DNA from: Methylobacterium sp. J-077
GTDB taxonomy: Bacteria > Pseudomonadota > Alphaproteobacteria > Rhizobiales > Beijerinckiaceae
Length of the DNA: 64,000 nucleotides
Direction of reading: 5' to 3'
Assembly: GCF_022829365.1 (NCBI RefSeq)
Contig: NZ_JAKSYJ010000083.1
Location: 50,144 to 114,143, forward strand
Shown here piece by piece: positions 51,972 to 61,001 of this stretch; within the stretch, counting starts at the first letter, position 1, and each line of letters starts with the position of its first letter. A model generated the notes under the pieces. It worked only from the letters and a program-made list of their open reading frames with translations, was not told where the DNA came from and did no database searches. Position numbers and translations under genes: made by a program.

Positions 51972-52949
51972 ATGCCGAAGGCGATCCGGGTCTACGAGTA
52001 CGGCGGCCCCGAGGTGATGAAGTTCGAGGACGTGCCCCTGGCCGAGCCCGGCCCCGGGCAGATCCGGGTCAAGCAGGCCGCCATCGGCGTCAACTTCATC
52101 GACATCTACTTCCGCACCGGCGCCTACAAGTCGCCGCACCTGCCCTACACCCCCGGCAAGGAGGGCGCCGGCACCGTCTCGGCGGTGGGCGAGGGGGTGA
52201 CCCAGTTCAAGACCGGCGACCGGGTGGCCTACGGCTCGGTGGCGGACGGCTGCTACGCCGAGGAGGCGGTGATCCCGGCCGCGGCGGCCGTGCCGATCCC
52301 CGACGGCGTCGACGAGAAGACCGCCGCCGCCATGATGCTGAAGGGCCTCACCGTCGAGTACCTGCTGCACCGGACCTACGCGGTGAAGCCCGGCGACACG
52401 ATCCTGTGGCAGGCGGCGGCCGGCGGCGTCGGCCTGATCGCCTGCCAATGGGCCAAGCATCTCGGCGCCACGGTGATCGGCACCGCCGGCAGCCCCGAGA
52501 AGGCGGAGCTCGCCAAGCGGAACGGCTGCGACCACGTCATCCTGTACCGCGAGGAGGATGTCGCCAAGCGGGTGCGCGAGCTGACCGACGGCAAGGGCGT
52601 GCCGGTGGTCTATGACGGCGTCGGGCAGGCGACCCTGATGGGCTCGCTGGACAGCCTGGCGCCGCTGGGCCTGCTGGCGAGCTTCGGCTCGGCCTCCGGG
52701 GCGATCACCGGGCTCGATCTCGGCCTGCTCGCCCCGCGCGGCTCGCTCTACGTGACCCGGCCGACGCTCGCGACCTTCTCGTCGAACCGCGCGACGCTGG
52801 AGGAGGCGGCCGCCCGCCTGTTCAAGGTGGTCGGCGACGGTGCGGTGAAGATCGCCGTCAACGCGACCTACCCGCTCGCCGAGGCGCAGCAGGTGCACCG
52901 GGACCTGGCCGGCCGGGAGACCACCGGTTCGATCGTGATGCTGCCGTGA
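51972..52949 (+). CDS. NADPH:quinone oxidoreductase, zinc-free MDR family
   Basis: A 325-residue Qor-type enzyme. MPKAIRVYEYGGPEVMKFEDVPLAEPGPGQIRVKQAAIGVNFIDIYFRTGAYKSPHLPYTPGKEGAG is the Qor N-terminus (no zinc ligands, 'GVNFID.Y.R.G.Y'). The NADPH fold is VKPGDTILWQAAAGGVGLIACQWAKHLGATVIGTAGS. The family reduces quinones by one electron and may protect against oxidative stress. The pncA start overlaps its stop (GTGA). Confidence 0.9.
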   Translation: MPKAIRVYEYGGPEVMKFEDVPLAEPGPGQIRVKQAAIGVNFIDIYFRTGAYKSPHLPYTPGKEGAGTVSAVGEGVTQFKTGDRVAYGSVADGCYAEEAVIPAAAAVPIPDGVDEKTAAAMMLKGLTVEYLLHRTYAVKPGDTILWQAAAGGVGLIACQWAKHLGATVIGTAGSPEKAELAKRNGCDHVILYREEDVAKRVRELTDGKGVPVVYDGVGQATLMGSLDSLAPLGLLASFGSASGAITGLDLGLLAPRGSLYVTRPTLATFSSNRATLEEAAARLFKVVGDGAVKIAVNATYPLAEAQQVHRDLAGRETTGSIVMLP

Positions 52950-53572
52950 CACCCGGCGGCGCCGACCTGCTCCTCGTCATCGACGTGCAGGTCGATTTCC
53001 TGCCGGGCGGGGGCCTCCCCGTCCCGGACGGCGGCGCCGTGATCGCGCCGATCAACGCGCTCCAGCAAAGATTCCGGCACGTCGCCCTGACCCAGGACTG
53101 GCACCCAGCCGGCCACATCTCCTTCGCGGAGAATCATCCCGGGCGGGCGCCGTTCGAGAGCGTCGTGCTCGCTTACGGCGCGCAGGTGCTGTGGCCCCGC
53201 CACTGCGTCCAGGGCTCGACCGGGGCGGGTTTCGCGCCGGGGCTCGATACCGACCGGGCCGGGCTGGTGATCCGCAAGGGGATGGATCCGCGGATCGACA
53301 GCTACTCGGCCTTCCTGGAGGCCGACCGGACCACCCGCACCGGGCTCGCCGGTGCGCTCACGGAGCGCGGCGTCACCCGCGTCGTCCTGTGCGGGCTCGC
53401 CACCGATTTCTGCGTGGCCTGGAGCGCGCTGGACGCGCGCGACGCCGGTTTCGACGTCTGGGTGGTGGCGGATGCGGTGCGCGGGATCGACGGGGACGGG
53501 TCGCTCGCCCAGGCCTGGGCCCGGATGGAGGCGGCCGGCGTGCGGCGGATCGGCTCGGACGCGATCGCCTGA
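52946..53572 (+). CDS. pncA: Nicotinamidase/pyrazinamidase
   Basis: A 208-residue isochorismatase-fold amidohydrolase that turns nicotinamide into nicotinate for NAD salvage. The catalytic triad is visible: Asp13 (LLLVIDVQVDF), Lys111 (VIRKGMDPRIDSYSAF) and Cys156 (LCGLATDFCVAWSALDA). Metal ligands are in LTQDWHPAGHISFAENHPG (Asp51, His53 and a following His). Length is normal. GTG start at 52946 overlaps the upstream stop by four bases, consistent with coupling. Confidence 0.93.
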   Translation: MTPGGADLLLVIDVQVDFLPGGGLPVPDGGAVIAPINALQQRFRHVALTQDWHPAGHISFAENHPGRAPFESVVLAYGAQVLWPRHCVQGSTGAGFAPGLDTDRAGLVIRKGMDPRIDSYSAFLEADRTTRTGLAGALTERGVTRVVLCGLATDFCVAWSALDARDAGFDVWVVADAVRGIDGDGSLAQAWARMEAAGVRRIGSDAIA

Positions 53573-53666
53573 ACGGTATCGGGAGGCGAACCGCCGCATG
53601 CGGGCCGGGCGACCGCCCGGGGCCCGACGCGTTGGCCCGGCTCCTATACCCGACAGGAGTCAGGCG

Positions 53667-53867
53667 ATGTCATCCAAGCACCCGAAGACCGAGACCCCGA
53701 CCGACGCCGATCTCAAGGGCAATCCCGGCATCGGCACCTCGAAGGGCATGAGCGGCGCCGACCCGGAGGACCTGGAGGCCGACTCGACCTTCGAGGGCGA
53801 TGTCGAGAACGAGACCAAGCCGGACGGCGGCATCGACCCGGACCACCGCCCGCGCAAGAACGCCTGA
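53667..53867 (+). CDS. Small acidic, probably disordered hypothetical protein
   Basis: A 66-residue protein rich in Asp, Glu, Gly, Pro and Thr: MSSKHPKTETPTDADLKGNPGIGTSKGMSGADPEDLEADSTFEGDVENETKPDGG and so on. AGGAG seven bases before the ATG gives a good ribosome site. No hydrophobic core is seen, so it is likely unstructured. No function known. Confidence 0.6.
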   Translation: MSSKHPKTETPTDADLKGNPGIGTSKGMSGADPEDLEADSTFEGDVENETKPDGGIDPDHRPRKNA

Positions 53868-53894
53868 TCGAACGGAAGCCCGGTCCGACCCGCC

Positions 53895-54122
53895 TCAGCG
53901 GGCGCGGGCCGGCGGCTTCGGCGGCTGCGGAGCCGAGACGGCGCCGGCGAAGAATCCGGCGCTCGGGCCGCCCGACGAAACGTAGAGCTGCGGGGGGCTC
54001 GCGGTGTAGCCCCGCAGCAGCGCCGCATTGGCCGCACCGAAGGACCCGTCGGCGCGGGCGGCGCCCGCCGGGACGCTCAGCAGCAGGGCGGCGGCCAGGG
54101 CCAGGGATGTAGGCTTCGACAT
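53895..54122 (-). CDS. Small secreted hypothetical protein
   Basis: A 75-residue protein with a signal peptide (MSKPTSLALAAALLLSVPAGAARA) and a short mature part rich in Gly, Ala and Pro (DGSFGAANAALLRGYTASPPQLYVSSGGPSAGFFAGAV). No family recognised. It is convergent with the preceding acidic gene. Confidence 0.55.
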   Translation of the reverse strand: MSKPTSLALAAALLLSVPAGAARADGSFGAANAALLRGYTASPPQLYVSSGGPSAGFFAGAVSAPQPPKPPARAR

Positions 54123-54264
54123 GGGGGTGGAACCTTCGGTTCGTGCGGTGTCCGGGCAATCCCGACCGCACCGGATGGCTCCTATCTGTGGTTGACGAGT
54201 CCCAGCCGACGTGCGGCGCCGCACAAACCACGACGCAGCGCAGCATGGGACCGGCCGCGGCGGA

Positions 54265-55347
54265 TCAGAGCCCCAGCCCGAGCTGCAGCGGCTCTGCCGT
54301 CTCCCCCTGCTCGAAGCCCGAGAGCGCGATCCCGATCAGCCGGGCGCTGCGCCGGAGGGGGAACAGGCCGGAGAGCAGCTCCAGGCCGATCCGCTCGAGG
54401 GCGGCCCGGTCGGCCACCGGGGCGGGGAGCGATTTCGCCCGGGTGACCTGGGCGAAATCCGAGAACTTGAGCTTCAGGGTCACGGTCCGGGCGCGCATCC
54501 CCTTGGCGTCGGCCCCGGCCCAGACCTTGTCGAACAGGGGCGCGAGCCGCTCCGCCAGGACGGCGAAGGCGGTCGTGTCCTCCGAGAAGGTCGTCTCCGC
54601 CCCGATCGACTTGCGCACCCGGTGGGCGCGCACCGGCCGCTCGTCGAGCCCGCGGGCGACCGCGTGGTAATAGGCCCCGGCCGACCCGAAGGCCTCGCGC
54701 AAGCGTTCGGGCGTCCAGGTGCGCAGATCCGCCCCGGTCTCGATGCCGAGCCGCTTCATCTTCGCCTCGGTGACCGGCCCGACCCCGTGGAAGCGGCCGA
54801 TCGGCAGGGCGGCGACGAAATCCGGCCCCATGGCCGGCGTGATCACGAACAGGGCGTCGGGCTTCCGGTAGTCGGAGGCGACCTTGGCCAAAAACTTGTT
54901 GTACGAGACCCCGGCCGAGGCGACGAGGCCGGTGCGCTCCAGGATCTCGGCCCGGATCGCCTTGGCGACGGCCGTCGCCGTGGGAAGCCCCAGAAGGTTC
55001 TCGGTGACGTCGAGATAGGCCTCGTCCAGGGCCACCGGCTCGATCACCGGCGTGTGCCGGGCGAACACCGCCCGGATCTCCTCCGAGACCGCCCGGTAGA
55101 CCTCGAAGCGCGGCTTCACGAACAGCAGGTCCGGGCAGAGCCGCCGGGCGGTGGCCGACGGCATGGCCGAGCGCACGCCGAACCGCCGCGCCGCGTAGCT
55201 CGCCGCCATCACCACGCCGCGCTCCCGGGAGCCGCCCACGGCGAGCGGCAGCCCGCGCAAGGACGGTTCGTCCCGCTCCTCCACGGACGCGTAGAACGCG
55301 TCCATGTCGATATGGATGATTTTTCGGAGGGCGACCTCCGGATCCAT
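54265..55347 (-). CDS. dinB: DNA polymerase IV, DinB
   Basis: A 360-residue Y-family translesion polymerase. Catalytic acids are visible: Asp14 in IIHIDMDAFYASVE and Asp108-Glu109 in VALDEAYLDVTENL. Other features are GVVMAASYAARRFGVRSAMPSATARRLCPDL, SAGVSYNKFLAKVASDYRKPDALFVI (the 'K.AS...KP' motif) and the little-finger part KSIGAETTFSEDTTAF. A LexA box sits 25 bases upstream of the ATG, so it is probably SOS-induced. Confidence 0.96.
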   Translation of the reverse strand: MDPEVALRKIIHIDMDAFYASVEERDEPSLRGLPLAVGGSRERGVVMAASYAARRFGVRSAMPSATARRLCPDLLFVKPRFEVYRAVSEEIRAVFARHTPVIEPVALDEAYLDVTENLLGLPTATAVAKAIRAEILERTGLVASAGVSYNKFLAKVASDYRKPDALFVITPAMGPDFVAALPIGRFHGVGPVTEAKMKRLGIETGADLRTWTPERLREAFGSAGAYYHAVARGLDERPVRAHRVRKSIGAETTFSEDTTAFAVLAERLAPLFDKVWAGADAKGMRARTVTLKLKFSDFAQVTRAKSLPAPVADRAALERIGLELLSGLFPLRRSARLIGIALSGFEQGETAEPLQLGLGL

Positions 55348-55371
55348 CGCCGCCTCGGGGGCTCGGCTCGA

Positions 55372-55386
55372 GTTCCTGATATGTTC
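55372..55386. promoter_or_regulatory. LexA box (SOS operator) of dinB
   Basis: GTTC (55372-55375), seven bases, GTTC (55383-55386): the exact direct-repeat GTTC-N7-GTTC recognised by alphaproteobacterial LexA. It lies 25 bases upstream of the dinB start. Confidence 0.88.
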
Positions 55387-55466
55387 CTAAGGATCAGGCC
55401 CGGCTGCCCGGGTCAACCGATCCGGCAACGCAGCGCACAGGGGATCGGGCGAAGTCCCAAAAAAAA

Positions 55467-56819
55467 TCAGGTCACGCTGCCGTAGAGGTCGTAGGCGTCG
55501 GCCCGGTCGACCTTCACGGTGACGATGTCGCCGGGCCGAACCGGCCGCCGGAACGCGGCGTGGACGTTGCCGTCGATCTCCGGGGCGTCGGCCTTGGACC
55601 GGCCCTTGGCGATGCCGCCCTCGACGGAATCGACGATCATGGCCAGCCGCTTGCCGACCTTGGCCCGCTGCAGCCGGAGCGAGATCGCGTTCTGGGTTTC
55701 CATGAACCGGCGCTTGCGCTCGGCCTTGAGCGCCGGCGGCACGAGGTCGCCGAGCGCGTTGGCGGTGGCGCCGGCCACCGGCTCGTACTCGAAGCAGCCG
55801 ACGCGATCGAGCCTGGCCTCCTGCAGCCAGGCCAGCAATTCCTCGAACTCGGCCTCGGTCTCGCCGGGGAAGCCGACGATGAAGGTCGAGCGGATCGCGA
55901 GGTCCGGGCAGACCTGCCGCCAGCTGCGGATCCGCTCGAGCTGGCGCTCCTGGTTGCCGGGCCGGCGCATGCGCTTGAGCACGGACGGGCTCGCGTGCTG
56001 GAGCGGCATGTCGAGATAGGGGAGCACCTTGCCCTCGGCCATCAGCGGGATGACCTCGTCCACGTGGGGGTAGGGGTAGACGTAGTGCAGCCGCACCCAG
56101 GCCCCGAGTTCGCCGAGCTCCTTGGTGAGGTCGTAGAACTTCGCCCGCACGCTGCGGTCGCGCCACGGGCTCTCACTGTAGCGGATATCGACCCCGTAGG
56201 CGCTGGTATCCTGCGAGACGACCAGCAGCTCCTTCACGCCGGCTTTGACCAGTTTTTCCGCCTCGCGCAGCACGTCGGCGGCGGGGCGGCTGACGAGGTT
56301 CCCGCGCAGGGACGGGATGATGCAGAAGCTGCAGCGGTTGCTGCAGCCTTCCGAGATCTTCAGGTAGGCGTAGTGGCGCGGGGTGAGCTTGATCCCCTGC
56401 GGCGGCACCAGATCGAGGAACGGGTCGTGGGCCGGGGGCACCGCCTCGTGGACCGCCGCCACGACGGATTCGTAGGCCTGCGGCCCGGTGACCGCGAGCA
56501 GGTCCGGATACTTTTCGCGGATCTCCTCGGGCTGCGCGCCCATGCAGCCGGTGACGATCACCCGGCCGTTCTCGGCCATGGCCTCGCCGATCGCCGAGAG
56601 CGATTCCGCCTTGGCCGAATCCAGGAACCCGCAGGTGTTGACGATCACCACGTCGGCCCCGTCGTGGCGGCGGGCCAGCTCGTAGCCCTCGGCGCGCAGG
56701 TGCGTGAGGATCCGCTCGGAATCGACCAGCGCCTTGGGGCAGCCCAGCGAGACGAACGAGATTTTCGGGGCGGCGCCGGGGATGGTGTCCCGGGGGGCGG
56801 GCGTGGCGGTTGCGGTCAT
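55467..56819 (-). CDS. rimO: Ribosomal protein S12 methylthiotransferase RimO
   Basis: A 450-residue radical-SAM enzyme that methylthiolates an Asp of ribosomal protein S12. UPF0004 domain: [14 protein letters not shown] (Cys27), [13 protein letters not shown] and [13 protein letters not shown] supply the three cluster cysteines. The radical-SAM motif is [20 protein letters not shown] (CxxxCxxC). The TRAM domain lies at the end ([27 protein letters not shown], then [12 protein letters not shown]). The [12 protein letters not shown] opening distinguishes RimO from MiaB. ATG at 56819 chosen. A run of eight T follows the stop on the coding strand. Confidence 0.95.
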   Translation of the reverse strand: MTATATPAPRDTIPGAAPKISFVSLGCPKALVDSERILTHLRAEGYELARRHDGADVVIVNTCGFLDSAKAESLSAIGEAMAENGRVIVTGCMGAQPEEIREKYPDLLAVTGPQAYESVVAAVHEAVPPAHDPFLDLVPPQGIKLTPRHYAYLKISEGCSNRCSFCIIPSLRGNLVSRPAADVLREAEKLVKAGVKELLVVSQDTSAYGVDIRYSESPWRDRSVRAKFYDLTKELGELGAWVRLHYVYPYPHVDEVIPLMAEGKVLPYLDMPLQHASPSVLKRMRRPGNQERQLERIRSWRQVCPDLAIRSTFIVGFPGETEAEFEELLAWLQEARLDRVGCFEYEPVAGATANALGDLVPPALKAERKRRFMETQNAISLRLQRAKVGKRLAMIVDSVEGGIAKGRSKADAPEIDGNVHAAFRRPVRPGDIVTVKVDRADAYDLYGSVT

Positions 56820-57199
56820 GGTCGCATTCGGAAGACGGGTCGGACACCACCCTCGCGTGCGGCCGGTGGATCGGGTCGCACGGCGCGCGAGGACAGGCGT
56901 TCGGGATCGCGTCCCTATAGCGGTTCCAGAGCGCCCGCGCGAGACCGGCCGCCGCAGGGGTGCCCGGCCCGGCGCGGGAGGCTGGCGCCGCGATCGAAAC
57001 ATGTCTCTTAGCAGGGCTTTGCTGGCGGGTCCTGAGATCCAGCATGAGATCTTGCCGGCCTTCTCCCGCCCCCGGGACGGGTCCCGACCGCCCGCGACGG
57101 GCGCGGCCTTGCGCGGAACTGCCGCTTTCCCCGCGGCATCGCCTGTGCAACGGCAGCGCGCGGGGCGCGTGCCCTCAGGACATCAGCCCGAACCCGGTC
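56820..57199. other. Divergent region between rimO and pabB
   Basis: About 380 bases that should hold both promoters. Open frames here are in-frame extensions of the two genes and have no family features. No clear operator is seen. Confidence 0.5.
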
Positions 57200-58591
57200 A
57201 TGTGGACCCAAGAGATCTGGACCCGAGAGATCCCCTTCATCGATCCCGTCGCGGCGGCCGCCCGGCTGCGGCCCCTGCCGGATCTCGCCTTCCTCGACAG
57301 CGCCATGCGGCACGACGCGCTGGGGCGGCACTCGATCGTGGCCGCCGACCCGTTCGCGCGCTTCCGCTTCCGCGACGGCCGCGCGACCTTGGACGGGCGC
57401 CCGGTCCCGGGCGGCCCGTTCGCGGCTTTGCGGGCCTGCCTCGCCCCCTACCGGGTCGAGCCCGATCCCGAAAACCCGTTCCCGGGCGGGGCGATCGGCT
57501 ACCTCGCCTACGACCTCGGCGCGCAGCTCGAGCGGGTCGCGGCCCCGGCCCGGCGGGCGGGGCTCACCGACGACAGCGCGTTCAACCTCTACGACACGGT
57601 GCTGGTGATCGACCACGCCGCCGGCACGTGCCGGCTCGTCGCCACCGGCTTTCCCGAGACCGAGCCGGCGGCCCGGCAGGCGCGCGCCGAGGCGCGGCTT
57701 TCCGCCTTCGCGGACCGGCTCGGCACGGAGATCCAGCCGGAAGAAGCACCACCCCAGGTCACAAAAAACCTCGCGTGGTGCTCGAACTTCGACCGGCAAA
57801 GCTATGAATTCGCTGTCGAAAAAGTCCGCGCCTATATCCGGGCCGGCGACATCTACCAGGCCAACATCGCCCAGCGCTTCAGCGCCGAGCTGCCGGCGGG
57901 CTTCGACCCGTTCGCGCTCTATCGCCGCCTGCGCGCCACCAACCCGGCGACCTTCGGAGCCTATCTGGAGCTGGAGGCGCTGACCGTCGCGTCGTCCTCG
58001 CCCGAGCGCTTCATCCGGCTCGACGGCCGGCACGTCGAGACCCGTCCGATCAAGGGCACCGCCCGCCGGCTCGACGATCCGGCGGCCGACCGGGCGGCGG
58101 CCGAGGCGTTGCTGGCCTCGGTCAAGGAGCGGGCCGAGAACGTCATGATCGTCGACCTGCTGCGCAACGACCTGTCCCGGGTCTGCGCGCCGGGCAGCGT
58201 TGCCGTGCCCACCCTGTGCGGCCTGGAGACCTACGCCAACGTCCACCATCTGGTGTCGGTGGTCACCGGACAGCTCCGCGACGGGCTCGACGCCCTCGAC
58301 CTCTTGGAAGGCACCTTCCCCGGAGGCTCGATCACCGGCGCCCCGAAGATCCGTGCCATGGACATCATCACCGAGATCGAGGGCGACGCCCGGGAGCTCT
58401 ATTGCGGCGCCATCGGCCGGATCGGCTTCGACGGGGCACTGGACACCTCGATCGCGATCCGCACCGTGTTCATGGACGCGACCCGGGCGGTCCTGCAGGC
58501 CGGCGGCGGCGTGACCCTGCTGTCGGAGCCCGGCCCCGAATACGACGAGACGCTCGCCAAGGCCGCCCGGGTGTTCGAGGCCTTCGCATGA
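57200..58591 (+). CDS. pabB: Aminodeoxychorismate synthase component I
   Basis: A 463-residue chorismate-using enzyme that makes 4-amino-4-deoxychorismate for folate. N-terminal part FLDSAMRHDALGRHSIVAADPFARFRF and NPFPGGAIGYLAYDLGAQLE match PabB. The chorismate-binding domain has YEFAVEKVRAYIRAGDIYQANIAQRFSAEL, SSSPERFIRLDGRHVETRPIKGTARR (the PIKGT Lys is typical of PabB rather than TrpE), RAENVMIVDLLRNDLSRVCAPGSV and TFPGGSITGAPKIRAMDII. First gene of pabB-pabA-pabC-doxX. Confidence 0.94.
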   Translation: MWTQEIWTREIPFIDPVAAAARLRPLPDLAFLDSAMRHDALGRHSIVAADPFARFRFRDGRATLDGRPVPGGPFAALRACLAPYRVEPDPENPFPGGAIGYLAYDLGAQLERVAAPARRAGLTDDSAFNLYDTVLVIDHAAGTCRLVATGFPETEPAARQARAEARLSAFADRLGTEIQPEEAPPQVTKNLAWCSNFDRQSYEFAVEKVRAYIRAGDIYQANIAQRFSAELPAGFDPFALYRRLRATNPATFGAYLELEALTVASSSPERFIRLDGRHVETRPIKGTARRLDDPAADRAAAEALLASVKERAENVMIVDLLRNDLSRVCAPGSVAVPTLCGLETYANVHHLVSVVTGQLRDGLDALDLLEGTFPGGSITGAPKIRAMDIITEIEGDARELYCGAIGRIGFDGALDTSIAIRTVFMDATRAVLQAGGGVTLLSEPGPEYDETLAKAARVFEAFA

Positions 58592-59199
58592 TCCTCGTCC
58601 TCGACAATTACGACTCCTTCGTCTTCAATGTCGTCCGCTACCTGGAGGAGCTGGGCGAGGCGGTCCGGGTCGTGCGCAGCGACGCCCTCGACGTCGCCGG
58701 CATCCGGGCGCTCGCCCCGGACGCCCTGGTGGTGTCGCCGGGCCCCTGCACGCCGGCGGAGGCCGGCATCTCGCTGCCGGCGATCCGGGATCTCTCCGGC
58801 CACGTGCCGATCCTCGGCGTCTGCCTCGGCCATCAGGCGATCGGCGCGGTTTTTGGCGGCACGGTCGAGCGCGCTAAGCGTCCCCTGCACGGGCAGGCGA
58901 CGCCGATCGCGCATCAGGGCGCGCGGCTGTTTGCCGGGCTGCCGGCGCCGATGCCGGTGGGGCGCTACCACTCGCTGGTGGTCACCCCCGGCCCCGACAT
59001 GGACAAGCACCTCTCGATCGACGCGGTCTCGCAGGAGGGCGAGGTGATGGCGCTCTCGCACCGGACCCACCCGACCTACGGCATCCAGTTCCACCCGGAA
59101 TCGGTGCTGACCGAGGGCGGCCACGCCCTGTTCGCCAATTTCTTGGGATTGGCCCGCGCCTGGCGGGAACAGGATGGGCGGCGCGATGCTGTGGCGTGA
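58588..59199 (+). CDS. pabA: Aminodeoxychorismate/anthranilate synthase glutamine amidotransferase
   Basis: A 203-residue class I glutamine amidotransferase that feeds ammonia to PabB. MILVLDNYDSFVFNVVRYLEELG is the family start; VVSPGPCTPAEAG the oxyanion loop; GVCLGHQAIGAVFGG contains the catalytic Cys79; GIQFHPESVLTEGG the His-x-Glu pair. ATG overlaps the pabB stop (ATGA), so the two subunits are co-translated. The same subunit may also serve tryptophan synthesis, which cannot be judged here. Confidence 0.94.
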   Translation: MILVLDNYDSFVFNVVRYLEELGEAVRVVRSDALDVAGIRALAPDALVVSPGPCTPAEAGISLPAIRDLSGHVPILGVCLGHQAIGAVFGGTVERAKRPLHGQATPIAHQGARLFAGLPAPMPVGRYHSLVVTPGPDMDKHLSIDAVSQEGEVMALSHRTHPTYGIQFHPESVLTEGGHALFANFLGLARAWREQDGRRDAVA

Positions 59200-60058
59200 C
59201 GGCGCGCTCGTCCCGGGCACTCAGGCGCCCTTGGACCACACCGACCGGGGCCTGACGCTGGGCGACGGCTTGTTCGACACGGCGCTGGCCCTCGGCGGCA
59301 GGGTGGCCTTCGAGGACGCCCATATCGCCCGGCTCGTCGCCGCGGCCGACACGCTCGAAATCCCCGCCGAGCCCGAGCGGATCCGCGCCGCCATGCGGGC
59401 GCTGGCCGGGCAAGGAAGTGAGAAAGGCGGGGGGGAGGCGGATCGGCTGGCGATCCGCACCACCCTCACCCGCGGCTCCGGCCCGCGCGGGCTGAAGCCC
59501 CCGGACGATCCGCATCCGACCCTGTTCGCCACCGCGGCGCCGAGCGCCAGGGGCGCGGCCTTCGCGCCCCTGCGGCTGTGGCCGACGGGGATCGCCCGCA
59601 ACGACACCTCACCCGCCGCCCGGCTGAAGACCCTGGGCTATCTCGACGCCGTGCTGGCCGCCCGCGAGGCCGCCGCTTCGGGCTTCGATGAATCGCTGTT
59701 CTGCAACACGCGGGGCCGCGTCGCCTGCGCGGGCACGGGCAATCTTTTTGCACTCTTCGGCGACCGGCTGGTCACGCCGCCGCTCGCCGACGGCGTGCTC
59801 GCCGGGATCGTGCGCGCGGAGGTGCTGGGGCTGGCAGGGGCGTGCGGATTGCGCGCGGAAGAGGGTTCGCTGAGCCTGCCCGAGTTCCTCGGCGCCGAGG
59901 CGGTGTTCGTCACGAACTCCCTGCGGCTGCTCGCCCCCGTGACGGCGATCGGCGGGACCGCCTTCGCGAGCACGGAACACCCGACCGTGGCCCGGCTCGC
60001 GGCGGCGCTCCGGGGGGTGGCGGCCCGCGCCTGCGGGGTCGCGGAGGAGCGCGTCTGA
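59174..60058 (+). CDS. pabC: Aminodeoxychorismate lyase, class IV aminotransferase fold
   Basis: A 294-residue PLP enzyme of fold type IV, placed to convert aminodeoxychorismate to p-aminobenzoate. Features: HTDRGLTLGDGLFDTALALGGRVAFEDAHIARL, IRTTLTRGSGPRGLKP, ARLKTLGYLDAVLAAREAAASGFDESLFCNTRGRVACAGTGNLFAL, where the Lys of ARLKTLGYL is the PLP lysine. It overlaps the end of pabA by 26 bases. D-amino acid or branched-chain aminotransferases share the fold, but the operon makes PabC much likelier. Confidence 0.9.
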   Translation: MGGAMLWRDGALVPGTQAPLDHTDRGLTLGDGLFDTALALGGRVAFEDAHIARLVAAADTLEIPAEPERIRAAMRALAGQGSEKGGGEADRLAIRTTLTRGSGPRGLKPPDDPHPTLFATAAPSARGAAFAPLRLWPTGIARNDTSPAARLKTLGYLDAVLAAREAAASGFDESLFCNTRGRVACAGTGNLFALFGDRLVTPPLADGVLAGIVRAEVLGLAGACGLRAEEGSLSLPEFLGAEAVFVTNSLRLLAPVTAIGGTAFASTEHPTVARLAAALRGVAARACGVAEERV

Positions 60059-60474
60059 TGACCGAGCCGACAGCCGAGATCTGGCGCCGCCGGCTGCGCT
60101 ACGCGCTGGCCCTGGTCTATGCCGGCATCGGGATCGTCCACCTCGTGGCCGCCGACGCGATGCTGCCGCTGATGCCGGACTGGGTGCCGCAGCCGCGCCT
60201 GGTGATCCTGGCCACCGGCCTGTGCGAGATCGCCGGCGCGATCGGGCTGCTGACCCGCTCGCTGCGCCGGGCGGCCGCGATCGGGCTCGCCCTCTACGCG
60301 GTCTGCGTCTACCCGGCCAACCTCAAGCACGCCTTCGACGCCGTCCATGTCGACGGCATCCCGGATTCCTGGTGGTACCACGGCCCAAGGCTGGCGTTTC
60401 AGCCGGTCTTCGTCTGGGCCGCGCTCTGGGCCGGCGGCCTGATCGACTGGCCGTTCGGCCGGCGCAAGGACTGA
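60058..60474 (+). CDS. DoxX-like membrane protein
   Basis: A 138-residue protein with four hydrophobic helices: LRYALALVYAGIGIVHLVAADAML, LVILATGLCEIAGAIGLL, AAAIGLALYAVCVYPANLKHAF and FQPVFVWAALWAGGLID. The 'GI.H' first helix, 'G..E..gaigLl' and 'yPaN..ha' motifs are those of DoxX-like small quinone-linked membrane proteins. It shares TGATG with the pabC stop, so it is in the operon, but no link to folate is known. Confidence 0.8.
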   Translation: MTEPTAEIWRRRLRYALALVYAGIGIVHLVAADAMLPLMPDWVPQPRLVILATGLCEIAGAIGLLTRSLRRAAAIGLALYAVCVYPANLKHAFDAVHVDGIPDSWWYHGPRLAFQPVFVWAALWAGGLIDWPFGRRKD

Positions 60475-60685
60475 GCCGGAAGCCGGTCGAACGCACCGGT
60501 CGAACGGCATTCGCCCCTTTCCCCCGCCGGACCGGCGAGCAACGTCCGAGAAACCGTGATCACAGGATCCCGGGATCGCAGGCTCCCGGCAGGCTTTGAT
60601 CCCGGGATCACCGCAGATAGACTGTGGGGCGGCCGCCGCACGCGCTGGAACATCGCGTCGCCCGGTCCCGATACGGGTACAGTGC

Positions 60686-60874
60686 ATGACCAAGCGCCGC
60701 GAGGCCGGCCGAACGACACCGCTCGCCGACACGCTGCCGGAGCAGGCCGCGGTCGAGCGCGCCATCGAGGCCGTGCTCGACCGGCTGCGGCCCAAGCCGG
60801 TGGGAGTGTCCGCGTCCCCGGCCTCACCGAGCAAGACCGCCCGGAAATCCGGCCCGACCCGGAAGGCCGACTGA
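60686..60874 (+). CDS. Hypothetical small basic protein, 62 residues
   Basis: MTKRREAGRTTPLADTLPEQAAVERAIEAVLDRLRPKP forms one amphipathic helix between two basic, low-complexity tails (SKTARKSGPTRKAD). The ribosome site is weak. No family recognised. Could be a chance frame. Confidence 0.35.
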   Translation: MTKRREAGRTTPLADTLPEQAAVERAIEAVLDRLRPKPVGVSASPASPSKTARKSGPTRKAD

Positions 60875-61001
60875 GCGGCCGCGGCTGCTCGAAAGGTTCC
60901 TCCACAGGGCGAAGATATCGCCCGGACCCGTCGGGCCGGACCGGCGTTCCCCGTCCGGACGCCGCGTTCCCGAGAGCGGCCCGCACTGGAGACGGACAGC
61001 C

